DNA of 64,000 nucleotides. Source: Exiguobacterium acetylicum DSM 20416 (GTDB taxonomy: Bacteria > Bacillota > Bacilli > Exiguobacteriales > Exiguobacteriaceae). Position 1 is the stretch's first letter; every line of letters begins with the position of its first letter. The position numbers and the translations under genes were made by a program. The stretch is taken from NCBI RefSeq assembly GCF_000702605.1, contig NZ_JNIR01000001.1, positions 610,501-674,500 on the forward strand, given 5' to 3'. The notes under the pieces were generated by a model, which was given only the letters and a program-made list of their open reading frames with translations, was not told the origin of the DNA and made no database searches. Below are positions 44,125 through 52,794 of this stretch, piece by piece.

Positions 44125-45958
44125 GTGGGAATCATTCGTGAATTATCCGATAGTTTAGCGAACCGGATCGCGGCGGGAGAAGTCGTCGAACGACCAGCGT
44201 CGGTCGTCAAGGAACTGGTCGAGAACGCACTTGATGCCGGTGCGACCCAAATCGATGTCGAACTCGAAGAAGCTGGAATGAAACGGATGACGATCCGCGA
44301 CAACGGACACGGGTTTTACCCGGATGACGCTGAACTGGCTTTCGTCCGTCACGCGACGAGTAAGATTAAGGACGAGCATGACTTGTTCCGAATCAAGACA
44401 CTTGGTTTTCGCGGAGAGGCACTTGCCTCGATCGCGTCTGTCAGTAAAGTGACGTTGAAGACGAAACGTGAGGACGCGGAAGGGATTCAAGTGACGCTTG
44501 AGTACGGGACGGTCGTCGAACGGACGCCAGCAGCAATGAACCGGGGAACGGAATTGACGGTCGAGCATCTCTTCTTCAACACACCGGCTCGATTGAAGTA
44601 TTTGAAGACGACGCATACGGAGCTTGCGGCAATCACGGACGTGTTGAACCGGATGGCGTTCGCCCATCCGGACGTCAAGCTTCGGGCTACCCATGAAGGG
44701 AAGACGTTGATTCAGACGAACGGATCAGGAGACGTCCGGCAAGCGCTGGCGAGCGTCTACGGTCATCAAACGATCCAAGGGACGTTGGTCGCAAAAGGTG
44801 CGAATGCCGATTATCAATTGACGTGTCATCTCGTCAAACCGGAAGTGACCCGTGCCTCAAAGAATTACATCACGTTGATTTTGAATGGACGTTCGGTCAA
44901 AAAACTTCGCCCTGACGCAAGCGGTCTTGAACGGTTACCATACGCTCTTACCGATTGGGCGGTATCCGATTGCAGTCATCGAGGTGACGATGGATCCACT
45001 CCTGATTGATGTCAACGTCCACCCGGCGAAACGAGAAGTCCGTCTTTCAAAAGAGATGGAGCTCTGCCAGTTGATCCAGGAGACAATCAAGATGACGCTC
45101 AGCCGGGAGACGCTGATTCCGAAAGTGACGCCACCGAAACCAAAAAAGGATCCGAGTAGCCAGGAAAAACTTGATTTTTCTTACGTCGCGGAACCAGTCG
45201 AAGAAACGTCATCGCGAGCGGTCTGGAATTATCCGATTCCGAAAAAGCCGCAAGAGGACGATCGACCACCTGTAGAGAAATCATTACCGTTTAGCAACGA
45301 TGATGATCTGTTCGAGCCCATCGAGCCGGTCAAGCAGGAGTTTGCTGAACCGATTGAGGAACCACCCGCGCGTCCGCGCTTTCCGCATCTCGACGTCATC
45401 GGTCAACTCCATTCGTCCTATATCGTCTGTGCCGGGGAAGACGGGATGTATATGATTGATCAACATGCAGCACAGGAACGGATCAAATACGAGACGTATA
45501 AAGTCATGTTCGGTCGACCACCGGAACAACGACAGCAATTGCTCTTGCCGTATACGTTTGAAATCTCGTCGGATGATATGAAACGGATGGATGAAGTCCT
45601 TCCGTTGCTAAAAGACGTCGGCATCGAGTTTGAAGCATTCGGTCCACAAAGCTTCATCGTCCGAGAAGTTCCGACGTGGTTCCCATCGCATCGGCAGGAA
45701 GAGACGATTCAGGAATTACTCGATGAAGCCTTGATGAAGCGAAAAATCGATCTTGAGACGTACCGGGAAGATGCCGCCATCATGATGGCATGTAAAAAAT
45801 CAATCAAGGCGAATCATCCGTTGAACGATGAGATGATGCGCCGGTTGATTGACGATCTAGCGAAGACGGAGATGCCGTTCACGTGTCCACACGGACGCCC
45901 GGTCATCATCGAATGGACGACGTATGAACTTGAGAAGTTATTCAAACGGGTCATGTAA
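44125..45958 (+). pseudogene. mutL: DNA mismatch repair protein MutL, interrupted by a frameshift
   Basis: The first frame (44125-45009) holds the GHKL ATPase: ENALDAGATQIDVE, DNGHGF and TLGFRGEALASI. After residue 258 it leaves the family at [12 protein letters not shown]. The second frame (to 45958) resumes exactly there with [18 protein letters not shown], then [11 protein letters not shown], a Pro/Glu-rich linker and the C-terminal endonuclease motif [12 protein letters not shown] with [11 protein letters not shown]. The junction is an A6 run at 44899-44904; with five A the frame is continuous and 610 residues long. Only the ATPase half would be made as written. The start is GTG 44125. 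Confidence 0.9.
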
Positions 45959-46000
45959 TCATGAAGAGGAGACGATCCCATTCAGGTGTCGTCTCAGATT

Positions 46001-46206
46001 AAAAAGGGAGCTGACTCAAAAGTCAGTTTCTGCAAAGAATGACGTGTCACACGCAACTCCTACAGGAAAAAGCGCATTTATGCGCTGTCAGAGACAAACA
46101 AGACCCGCTTTCCTGCTTGAATGAAGCAGGAAAGCGGGTCTTGTGTCTCGCCTGAGGAAAGGGCATGAACAGACGCGTCATTCTTTATTGGAATCAGCTC
46201 CTTTTT
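46001..46206. repeat. MITE-like element of nested inverted repeats
   Basis: The ends are near-perfect inverted repeats: AAAAAGGGAGCTGACTC on the left and GAATCAGCTCCTTTTT on the right, one base insertion and one mismatch. A second pair lies inside: AAAGAATGACGTGTC (46034-46048) against GACGCGTCATTCTTT (46172-46186), 14 of 15 matching. The centre is a hairpin with a perfect 21-bp stem at 46098-46144, and AGCGCA-TTTA-TGCGCT (46071-46086) is another stem. No coding frame is credible and no target-site duplication is obvious. It lies in a 430-base gap between mutL and lrgA. It looks like a non-autonomous mobile or regulatory repeat. Confidence 0.7.
46091..46149. repeat. Central hairpin of the repeat-like element
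   Basis: A 21-base arm (46098-46118) pairs perfectly with 46124-46144 around a GAATG loop; GAGACA/TGTCTC extends the stem further with a small bulge. No T-run follows on either strand, so it is not a simple terminator. Confidence 0.85.
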
Positions 46207-46388
46207 GTTCGTCTCGAATCATTTGTTGTACTGATACACGATTGACTAGTTTTTGTTTGTGCTATTACAAAAAAAGGTGTGGATTTGCATGAGAACGGTT
46301 ACTTCAGTTGATTAACTAGATTTCATTGATTGTTGAAGGAAAGAGGCGGATAATAAGACCCGAAACTGTTAACAAGGGGACCTTTATC
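46207..46388. other. Spacer before lrgA
   Basis: After the repeat-like element this AT-rich stretch should carry the lrgAB promoter. The best candidate (TTGACT at 46242-46247 with TATTAC at 46263-46268) has a short 15-base spacer. Nothing else is evident except the ribosome binding site AAGGGGA before the ATG. Confidence 0.4.
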
Positions 46389-46778
46389 ATGTTGTCACGC
46401 ATCATGCGTATCATTCAAATCATTGCTCAAATCGCACTTATTTTTTGTTTTTCACTCAGTGGGGACTGGGTGAGCGAAACTTTCCAGTTACCCTTACCCG
46501 GTAACATCATCGGCTTGATTCTTCTGTACGTGACGTTAAAAAGTCGACTGCTTCCTCTCGTCGCTGTCGAACGGGGCGGAACCTTTCTGCTGTTCGTCAT
46601 GCCGTTATTCTTTGTTCCGGCACTGTCTGGAATCATGGATTATACAGCATTCCTTCGAACATCTGGTCTTCAAGTCCTATTAATCGTCGTCGTCAGCAGC
46701 CTCCTGACGTTAGTCGGCTCAGCGTATATCGTCGACCGCTTAGCACACCGGAAAGAGGCGGTGACACCACATGAGTGA
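46389..46778 (+). CDS. CidA/LrgA family holin-like protein
   Basis: The 129-residue protein with four predicted membrane segments belongs to the CidA/LrgA family (Pfam LrgA; signature LPLPGNIIGLILLYVTL). Such proteins work with an LrgB/CidB partner, encoded next with an eight-base overlap, and are linked to murein hydrolase control, autolysis or pyruvate/acetate-related transport. The frame is open from 46326, but AAGGGGA fixes the ATG at 46389. Confidence 0.9.
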   Translation: MLSRIMRIIQIIAQIALIFCFSLSGDWVSETFQLPLPGNIIGLILLYVTLKSRLLPLVAVERGGTFLLFVMPLFFVPALSGIMDYTAFLRTSGLQVLLIVVVSSLLTLVGSAYIVDRLAHRKEAVTPHE

Positions 46779-47454
46779 GACACTGTTCTGGATCATTTTG
46801 ACCATTCTTTTATTCAGTGGCGCAATGTTCATTTACCAACGGCATCCTCGTGTCTGGACGTTACCGATCCTGACGGTGACGGCTGTCCTGATTATCATCC
46901 TCATCTATAGTGGGGTCTCACATGCAGAATATATGCAAGGGGGACAGTACTTGTCGAAGATGCTCGGTCCAGCGATCACGGCATTTGCGATTCCGCTCTA
47001 CCGCGTCCGACATCACGTTCGGCGCTTTTTACCCGAAATCGGACTGGGTGTATTACTTGGAACATGTATTGCAATGAGTTCAGATCTGTTACTCGGTCTG
47101 CTGCTCCATCTTGAGCGGACGACGAACCTTGCCCTGTTACCGAAATCAGTCACGTTACCTGTTGCCTTGGCGATTTCGCAAAAAGCAGGTGGGACGACGA
47201 CGCTAACGGCAGCCTTCGTTTTATTGACGGGGTTAACCGGATCGATCGTCGGTCCAAAACTCATGACAGGACTTAAGATTCGTCACTTCGTTAGCCGTGG
47301 CGTCGGCTTAGCATCCATTGCCCACGTCATGGGCGCGACGAAATCAATGAGTCTTGACCAACGTGAAGGGGCGGTCGGTCTGCTGACGATGGTCTTGACG
47401 GCCGTCTGTGCTAGCGTCATCGCACCGTTTTTAATCACATGGTTATATGGGTAA
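46771..47454 (+). CDS. LrgB/CidB family membrane protein
   Basis: The 227-residue polytopic protein has the LrgB signature (LLPKSVTLPVALAISQKAGG, and GLASIAHVMGATKSM near the end). It is the partner of the upstream LrgA-like protein; the eight-base overlap indicates joint translation. There is no LytSR-type regulator beside it. A terminator follows. Confidence 0.92.
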   Translation: MSETLFWIILTILLFSGAMFIYQRHPRVWTLPILTVTAVLIIILIYSGVSHAEYMQGGQYLSKMLGPAITAFAIPLYRVRHHVRRFLPEIGLGVLLGTCIAMSSDLLLGLLLHLERTTNLALLPKSVTLPVALAISQKAGGTTTLTAAFVLLTGLTGSIVGPKLMTGLKIRHFVSRGVGLASIAHVMGATKSMSLDQREGAVGLLTMVLTAVCASVIAPFLITWLYG

Positions 47455-47485
47455 ACACTCTGTTTTTTCAACGGAGTGTTTTTTT
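47454..47485 (+). terminator. Terminator after lrgAB
   Basis: ACACTCTGTT and AACGGAGTGT pair (one wobble) around TTTTC and are followed by TTTTTTT. Confidence 0.88.
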
Positions 47486-47555
47486 GTAACCGATTGAAAC
47501 TTGTCGACCACTTTTGCAGTATAGTACAACAGAAAACAGGGTGGAGGAGAATAAG

Positions 47556-48080
47556 ATGATCATTTGGATTAACGGTACGTTTGGTGTCGGGAAGACGACG
47601 GCAGCCAAAGGGCTACAACAACGCTGGAGCGGATCACACATCTTTGATCCAGAGGAGACAGGCTATTTCTTACGGGCGCAACTGCCGGAAAACAAGGATG
47701 ATTTTCAGGATGAGCCGTTGTGGCGCACGTTCAACCGACAGCTCCTCGAACAGCTTGATACGGAAAAAGCACGGATCATCGTACCAATGACCTTAACGAA
47801 CCCGGCGTACTTTCAGGAAATCATCGGTACGTTACGCGAGAACGGGCATGATGTCCGTCATATCGCACTGATGGCGAAGGAGGCGACCGTCAAACGCCGC
47901 CTGATCAGCCGCTTTGAGCGTCCGAACTCATGGGGCGGTCAACAAGCGGAACAACGACTACGGCAATTATCCGATCCGCTGTTCAGTCAACAGATTGAGA
48001 CGGATGATCTGACGAAAGGGCAAGTCATTGATGCGATTGCTCTCGTGACCGGAATCGGACTCTCGCCTGCCCGACCGTAA
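47556..48080 (+). CDS. TmrB-like ATP-binding protein
   Basis: The 174-residue P-loop protein (Walker A GTFGVGKTT at about residues 7-15) is strikingly like B. subtilis TmrB, the tunicamycin resistance ATP-binding protein: MIIWINGTFGVGKT, DPEETGYFLR, LWRTFN, IIVPMT, EIIG.LR, NSW and QTD-like blocks occur in the same order. TmrB sequesters or blocks tunicamycin at the membrane. GGAGGAGAATAAG precedes the ATG at 47556. Whether it confers resistance here is untested. Confidence 0.82.
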   Translation: MIIWINGTFGVGKTTAAKGLQQRWSGSHIFDPEETGYFLRAQLPENKDDFQDEPLWRTFNRQLLEQLDTEKARIIVPMTLTNPAYFQEIIGTLRENGHDVRHIALMAKEATVKRRLISRFERPNSWGGQQAEQRLRQLSDPLFSQQIETDDLTKGQVIDAIALVTGIGLSPARP

Positions 48081-48175
48081 AGGGTTCAAGAAAGATGTTT
48101 CCGGGAATCAATAGGTGATATAGGATGAGGAGGAAACAATCTTGAATGAAGGGCAACTTATTGCTAGGAGGATTT

Positions 48176-50221
48176 ATGAACATGAAACACTGGATGACTG
48201 AGAAACTAGGCAGACAGTTGATGGCGATTTTTTATAGTGTCTTTGCACTAAGTGTCGTCACATCGGTTGCCAGTTATTTATATGTGGATAATGCAGACGG
48301 TCGGACGAAGGAACAAGTACTCGACCAGTTACAAAAGACACAATGGTTCTGGTTCTTGAACTTGATGATTTTTTTATTTTGTCTACTGTTCATCGTTCGC
48401 CCATTGATTCATCGGGTGACGTCACAGCTACGCGAACTGAACGTCAAGAGTCGTCGTCTCGCAGAAGGCAAGTCAATTTCGCTCGAGCATGACGTCGACA
48501 GCCATAATGAAGTCGATCAACTGACGGCATCGTTTTACCGGATGGCACGGTCGATCTCTTCTCAACATGCGGAACTGTCAGATAAGAATCAAGAGATGGA
48601 GCTTAACCAGAAGGTCTTACAACAGAAGCAGAACGAGCTCGAACGCGCCTTGGAAGTGACACGGACGAATGAGCTCCATTTACAAGATCGTAATGAACTG
48701 ATCGAAACGCTTGCTTCAAAAGAGAGTTTGTTTGATTATTCCTCTGTCATCAGTACGATCGTGCGGTTGACGAAGACAGAATTCGGTGCCCTCTTACTGA
48801 TTAAGAATAATGAGATCGCGCAAGTCGTTCCAAAAGAAATGACGGAGGATCAGCAGGAGAGCTTAAAAACAGAATCATTGCTACTGAAACGCGTCATGAT
48901 TTCAAAGGAAACGGCACATTCCTCGAAAAAGGTCGCGAATGATGATCTCATCAAGTATCCGTATCACGTCTATGAAGGTGTCATCCCAATCATGGACCCG
49001 GCGAAGGAAGAATTGATTGCTTGTCTCTATCTGGCCCGCTTTGATGCGCCATTCAATCAAAAAGACTTGGCGGAGCTTGAATCGTTCTCAAAACAGATCG
49101 CCATTTCATTAATGCGAATGTCACTCTATGAACAGATGGAATACGAACGAAAAGAGACGGCACAACTGTTGAATTCCGTTCGGGAAGCGATTCTCTACAT
49201 CAAACACGAAGAGAAGACGATCTTAGGAAATCAGGCGTTATTCGATATCTTCCAGTCGTTACAAGTCGAAGAAGACAACGATTCGATGACCTTCCTCGAA
49301 GTCCGACCGGAAACGATGTTCGAGCAGATGGATCAAAAGGAAGCGTTTGAAGCATACTTTGAAGAAGTCTTATCGGGTGAGATTCCGGAGGGCATGTTTT
49401 CCTTGTCGATCGACCAAGGTGAATACTTCATTCAAGTCTATGCCGAAGCCATTGCGCACGGGGGACATTCAAAAGGAACGATTCTCGTCTTCCGTGACGT
49501 CACGGCTGAGACAGAAGTCGACCGCGTGAAGTCGGAACTCGTCTCAACGGTCTCGCATGAACTTCGAACACCGCTCTCTTCAATTTTTGGCTTTACGGAG
49601 CTAATGTTGAAACGGGATTTGGATCCTGAGCGGAACAAGCGATACTTGCAGACGATTCACGATGAATCAAAACGTCTGACCGATCTCGTCAGTGACTTCT
49701 TGAACGTCCAGCGGATGGAGTCAGGAAAGCAAGAGTATGACAAACAAATCTTTGACCTGAAAGAAATCGTCAAGGAACAAATTCAGTTCTATCAAGCAGC
49801 GACGGAGCAACACAGTCTGAAACTTGATTTGAATGATGAACAGGACTTCATGGTCGAGGCAGATGCGAACAGCATGAAACAGTTACTCGGTAATCTCTTG
49901 AATAACGCGGTGAAGTACTCACCGGACGGCGGGGATGTCGTCGTGACGATGACTCACCAACACAATCAAATCGAACTCAGCGTTCGCGATTTCGGGATCG
50001 GGATTCCAAGCCATTCTATGCCGCATTTATTCAGCAAGTTTTACCGGGTCGACAACTCAGACAGCCGAAAGATTGGCGGGACAGGTCTTGGATTATCAAT
50101 CTGTAAGGAAATCGTTCGCGCACATGATGGCAATATCGAAGTCGAATCGATCCTTGGAGAAGGAACGGTCTTTCGGGTCAAATTGCCGAGTGCGACAGAC
50201 GCGTTACTCGAAGCAGAATGA
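48176..50221 (+). CDS. Orphan membrane sensor histidine kinase
   Basis: The 681-residue kinase has TM1 at about 12-32 and TM2 at about 48-70, with only a short external loop. HAMP follows (about 72-125), then a coiled coil, a GAF-like region (about 180-325), a PAS-like region (about 330-440), HisKA with His461 (STVSHELRTPLSSIFGF) and HATPase (RDFGIGIP; GGTGLGLSI). The tiny sensor loop suggests sensing in the membrane or through GAF/PAS. No response regulator gene is adjacent. The ATG at 48176 follows CTAGGAGGAT closely; 48182 is an alternative. Confidence 0.9.
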   Translation: MNMKHWMTEKLGRQLMAIFYSVFALSVVTSVASYLYVDNADGRTKEQVLDQLQKTQWFWFLNLMIFLFCLLFIVRPLIHRVTSQLRELNVKSRRLAEGKSISLEHDVDSHNEVDQLTASFYRMARSISSQHAELSDKNQEMELNQKVLQQKQNELERALEVTRTNELHLQDRNELIETLASKESLFDYSSVISTIVRLTKTEFGALLLIKNNEIAQVVPKEMTEDQQESLKTESLLLKRVMISKETAHSSKKVANDDLIKYPYHVYEGVIPIMDPAKEELIACLYLARFDAPFNQKDLAELESFSKQIAISLMRMSLYEQMEYERKETAQLLNSVREAILYIKHEEKTILGNQALFDIFQSLQVEEDNDSMTFLEVRPETMFEQMDQKEAFEAYFEEVLSGEIPEGMFSLSIDQGEYFIQVYAEAIAHGGHSKGTILVFRDVTAETEVDRVKSELVSTVSHELRTPLSSIFGFTELMLKRDLDPERNKRYLQTIHDESKRLTDLVSDFLNVQRMESGKQEYDKQIFDLKEIVKEQIQFYQAATEQHSLKLDLNDEQDFMVEADANSMKQLLGNLLNNAVKYSPDGGDVVVTMTHQHNQIELSVRDFGIGIPSHSMPHLFSKFYRVDNSDSRKIGGTGLGLSICKEIVRAHDGNIEVESILGEGTVFRVKLPSATDALLEAE

Positions 50222-50229
50222 AGAGACGA

Positions 50230-50263
50230 AGAAGAGGCGATATCATGCGCCTCTTCTTTTTTT
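50230..50263 (+). terminator. Terminator after the orphan kinase gene
   Basis: AGAAGAGGCG and CGCCTCTTCT pair around ATATCATG and are followed by TTTTTTT. Confidence 0.9.
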
Positions 50264-50400
50264 GTCGTTTCACGTGTGAGATTCGTCCAAATTCATGCGT
50301 TTGGCTAAAACGAGTAAGATGCAGACATTTGAACGATAAATCGAACAGATTGATGACAGAACGGCTGAAACAGTTGAAAAAATCGTAAATTGTGCAGGGA

Positions 50401-50430
50401 TTGCGAACGTTTCTGTACTCTCGCTATAGT
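50401..50430 (+). promoter_or_regulatory. Possible promoter of nrdDG
   Basis: TTGCGA (50401-50406) and TATAGT (50425-50430) are separated by 18 bases, 33 bases before nrdD. No Fnr-like (TGTGA-N6-TCACA) or NrdR-box pair is convincing here. Confidence 0.55.
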
Positions 50431-50462
50431 GATTACAAAAAAGCGTGAGAGGAAGAAGAATC

Positions 50463-52292
50463 ATGGAGAGCTTAGAAGCGTTACTCACACCACCGCAAGA
50501 TATCGAACAAGAGAATGCAAACATTGATGGCAAAACACCGCTTGCGAAATTACAGCGGATTGCTGGGGAAGCAGCGCGGCAGATGATGCGACGACATCTC
50601 GAAGCAGATGTCTTGCAGGCGCTTGACGACAACATCTTGTATATCCACGACGCCGATTATTACGTGACCGGTACGACGACGTGTGCTCAGATTCCGCTCG
50701 GTCAGCTACTCTCGAACGGATTTCAGACGACACACGGTTCAATCCGACCAGCGCAAGACATCCGTTCTGCCCTCGCCCTTGCGGCAATCATCGTCCAAGC
50801 GAATCAAAACATGCAGCATGGCGGACAAGCCTTCGCGACCTTTGACGATGATGTAGCGCCATTCGTCGAAAAGACCTACCAACGCGAATGGACCAAACTA
50901 AACGCCCTTGTGCCGCATTGGAAGCGACGCAAGCGGGAGCGGCGCGCATGGCAGGAGACGTATGAAAAGACGTTTCAGGCGTGCGAAGCGTTCATCCATA
51001 ATACGAATTCGATGCATTCACGCGGCGGTGGACAGGTGCCGTTTTTATCCGTCAATTATGGGACGAATACGACGCAGGCAGGGCGGCTCTTTCAGCGCGC
51101 CTTGCTGACAGCGACGGAACGAGGGTTAGGAAGAGGGGAGACGCCGATCTTTCCGATTCAAATCTTTAAAGTCAAACAAGGCATCAACCTGTCACCGACG
51201 GATCCGAACTACGATTTGTTTCAACTTGCCACCCGCGTGACAGGAAAACGATTGTTTCCGAACTTTGCGTTTCTTGATGCACCATTTAACTGTCAGGAGC
51301 AACCGGGGGGAGCAGAAGTCGCGTATATGGGATGCCGGACCCGTGTGTTTGAAGATCGTGGAGACATCCCGTCTGTCACAGGTCGAGGCAACTTATCGTT
51401 TACGAGCATCAATCTCGTCCGTTTGGCACTTCAGAGTCAAACCGTCGATCAAATGTTCGAAGCCGTCCAAGAGACGACAAGACTTGCATGCCGGCAACTC
51501 ATCGCGCGTTATGAGTTCCAGGCAAGTCGAACGGCTGACGAGTTTCCATTTTTATATCAACATGTCTGGAAAGACGGTGAGATGCTGAAAAGTACGGATC
51601 AGGTGGGTCCGGTCCTCAAGCACGGGACGTTAGCAGTCGGCTTCATCGGTCTCGCGGAATGTTTGACCGTTTTGACGGGCAATCATCATGGGTATTCCGA
51701 ACTGGCGCACCAGATTGGTATTGCCTTGATTCAAGCGATGCGAACGGTCGTCGACAACTATGGCGAGATGACGGGATTGAACTTCAGTTTACTGGCAACT
51801 CCAGCTGAAGGGTTATCAGGTAAGTTCACACGTCGTGATGCTAGTGACTTCGGTGAAATCAAAGGAGTGACCAATCAACCGTATTACACGAACTCCTTTC
51901 ATATCCCTGTCGATGCGCCCGTGACGATCCGTGAAAAGATTCAACTCGAAGCACCGTTTCATGCATTATGTAATGGTGGACATATCACCTATGTCGAGAC
52001 AGATGGTGCCCTTGCTGGAAATCCGCAAGCGATTGAAGACATCGTTCGTTTGATGGCGGAAGCTGGAATCGGCTATGGGTCAATCAATCATCCCGTCGAT
52101 CGTTGTCTTGATTGTCGAACGGAGCAGACAATCGAGGATCAGTGTCCGGTTTGCGGAAGTAGATCGATCGAACGGATTCGACGCATCACAGGATATCTCG
52201 TCGGTACACTGGACCGTTGGAATGAGGCAAAACGGGCTGAAGAGCAGAATCGGGTGAAGCACGATGTTACGCGTTCTTTCCCTTCATCCTGA
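50463..52292 (+). CDS. nrdD: Anaerobic (class III) ribonucleoside-triphosphate reductase
   Basis: The 609-residue glycyl-radical enzyme reduces ribonucleoside triphosphates without oxygen. The catalytic domain begins almost at the N-terminus (ENANIDGKTPLAKLQRIA at about 17-34), so the usual N-terminal ATP-cone of about 90 residues is absent. TTTCAQIPLG and MHSRGGGQVPFLSVNYG are typical. Near the end are the zinc Cys pairs CLDC and CPVC, and the radical Gly region RRITGYLVG. The ATG at 50463 is preceded by GAGAGGAAG. It overlaps nrdG by 29 bases. Confidence 0.92.
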   Translation: MESLEALLTPPQDIEQENANIDGKTPLAKLQRIAGEAARQMMRRHLEADVLQALDDNILYIHDADYYVTGTTTCAQIPLGQLLSNGFQTTHGSIRPAQDIRSALALAAIIVQANQNMQHGGQAFATFDDDVAPFVEKTYQREWTKLNALVPHWKRRKRERRAWQETYEKTFQACEAFIHNTNSMHSRGGGQVPFLSVNYGTNTTQAGRLFQRALLTATERGLGRGETPIFPIQIFKVKQGINLSPTDPNYDLFQLATRVTGKRLFPNFAFLDAPFNCQEQPGGAEVAYMGCRTRVFEDRGDIPSVTGRGNLSFTSINLVRLALQSQTVDQMFEAVQETTRLACRQLIARYEFQASRTADEFPFLYQHVWKDGEMLKSTDQVGPVLKHGTLAVGFIGLAECLTVLTGNHHGYSELAHQIGIALIQAMRTVVDNYGEMTGLNFSLLATPAEGLSGKFTRRDASDFGEIKGVTNQPYYTNSFHIPVDAPVTIREKIQLEAPFHALCNGGHITYVETDGALAGNPQAIEDIVRLMAEAGIGYGSINHPVDRCLDCRTEQTIEDQCPVCGSRSIERIRRITGYLVGTLDRWNEAKRAEEQNRVKHDVTRSFPSS

Positions 52293-52794
52293 TTCTGTCG
52301 TTGATGGACCCGGTTTGCGAACGGTCCTGTTTCTTGCCGGTTGTCCACACCATTGTGTCGGCTGTCATAATCCGTCCTCCTGGGATCTGGCAGGTGGAGT
52401 GGATTGGACGATTAAAGAAACAGTGGAACGGATTCAGGCGATCGGAAATCGTCGTTTAACATTATCCGGCGGCGAGCCGATGCTTCAAGCGGCAGCACTT
52501 GTGCAACTTCTCGAACAACTTGGACCAGATTATGACGTCATTTTATATACTGGCTATGTACTAGAGGAAATCTTACAGCGTCGACGGTGGCATCCACTAA
52601 TACTGCGACTAGACGGACTCATCGATGGTCCGTTCATCCTGTCGAAACTCGACCGAACGACACGTTTTCGGGGCAGTACGAATCAACGAATTTATGATCG
52701 ACAGCAACTGCAAAAAAGAGTGTTACACAAAAACAAAAACTCCCCCGTCTCATCAGACAGGGGAGAATCAGATTATGCATATTTTTGTTCTTGA
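52264..52794 (+). CDS. nrdG: Anaerobic ribonucleotide reductase activating protein
   Basis: The radical-SAM activase generates the glycyl radical on NrdD. The iron-sulfur motif CxxxCxxC is complete (C27, C31, C34 in GCPHHCVGCHNPSSW), and GGEP, the SAM-binding stretch, follows (TLSGGEPMLQ). The family usually ends soon after FRGSTNQRIYD (about residue 144). Here the frame continues for about 30 residues through the terminator of the convergent MFS gene and overlaps that gene by 22 bases; the tail is probably not functional. The stop could have shifted through an indel, but neither neighbouring frame stops sooner. Confidence 0.9.
   Translation: MLRVLSLHPDSVVDGPGLRTVLFLAGCPHHCVGCHNPSSWDLAGGVDWTIKETVERIQAIGNRRLTLSGGEPMLQAAALVQLLEQLGPDYDVILYTGYVLEEILQRRRWHPLILRLDGLIDGPFILSKLDRTTRFRGSTNQRIYDRQQLQKRVLHKNKNSPVSSDRGESDYAYFCS
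52731..52765 (-). terminator. Terminator of the MFS gene, inside the nrdG 3' end
   Basis: On the minus strand CTCCCCTGTCT and AGACGGGGGAG pair around GATG (one mismatch) and are followed by TTTTTGTTTTTG. The hairpin lies inside the nrdG coding region. Confidence 0.85.

Noticed and set aside
45924-46124. Open frame crossing the mutL end and the repeat-like element
   Set aside because: It is basic, lacks a ribosome binding site and is explained by mutL and by palindromic sequence.
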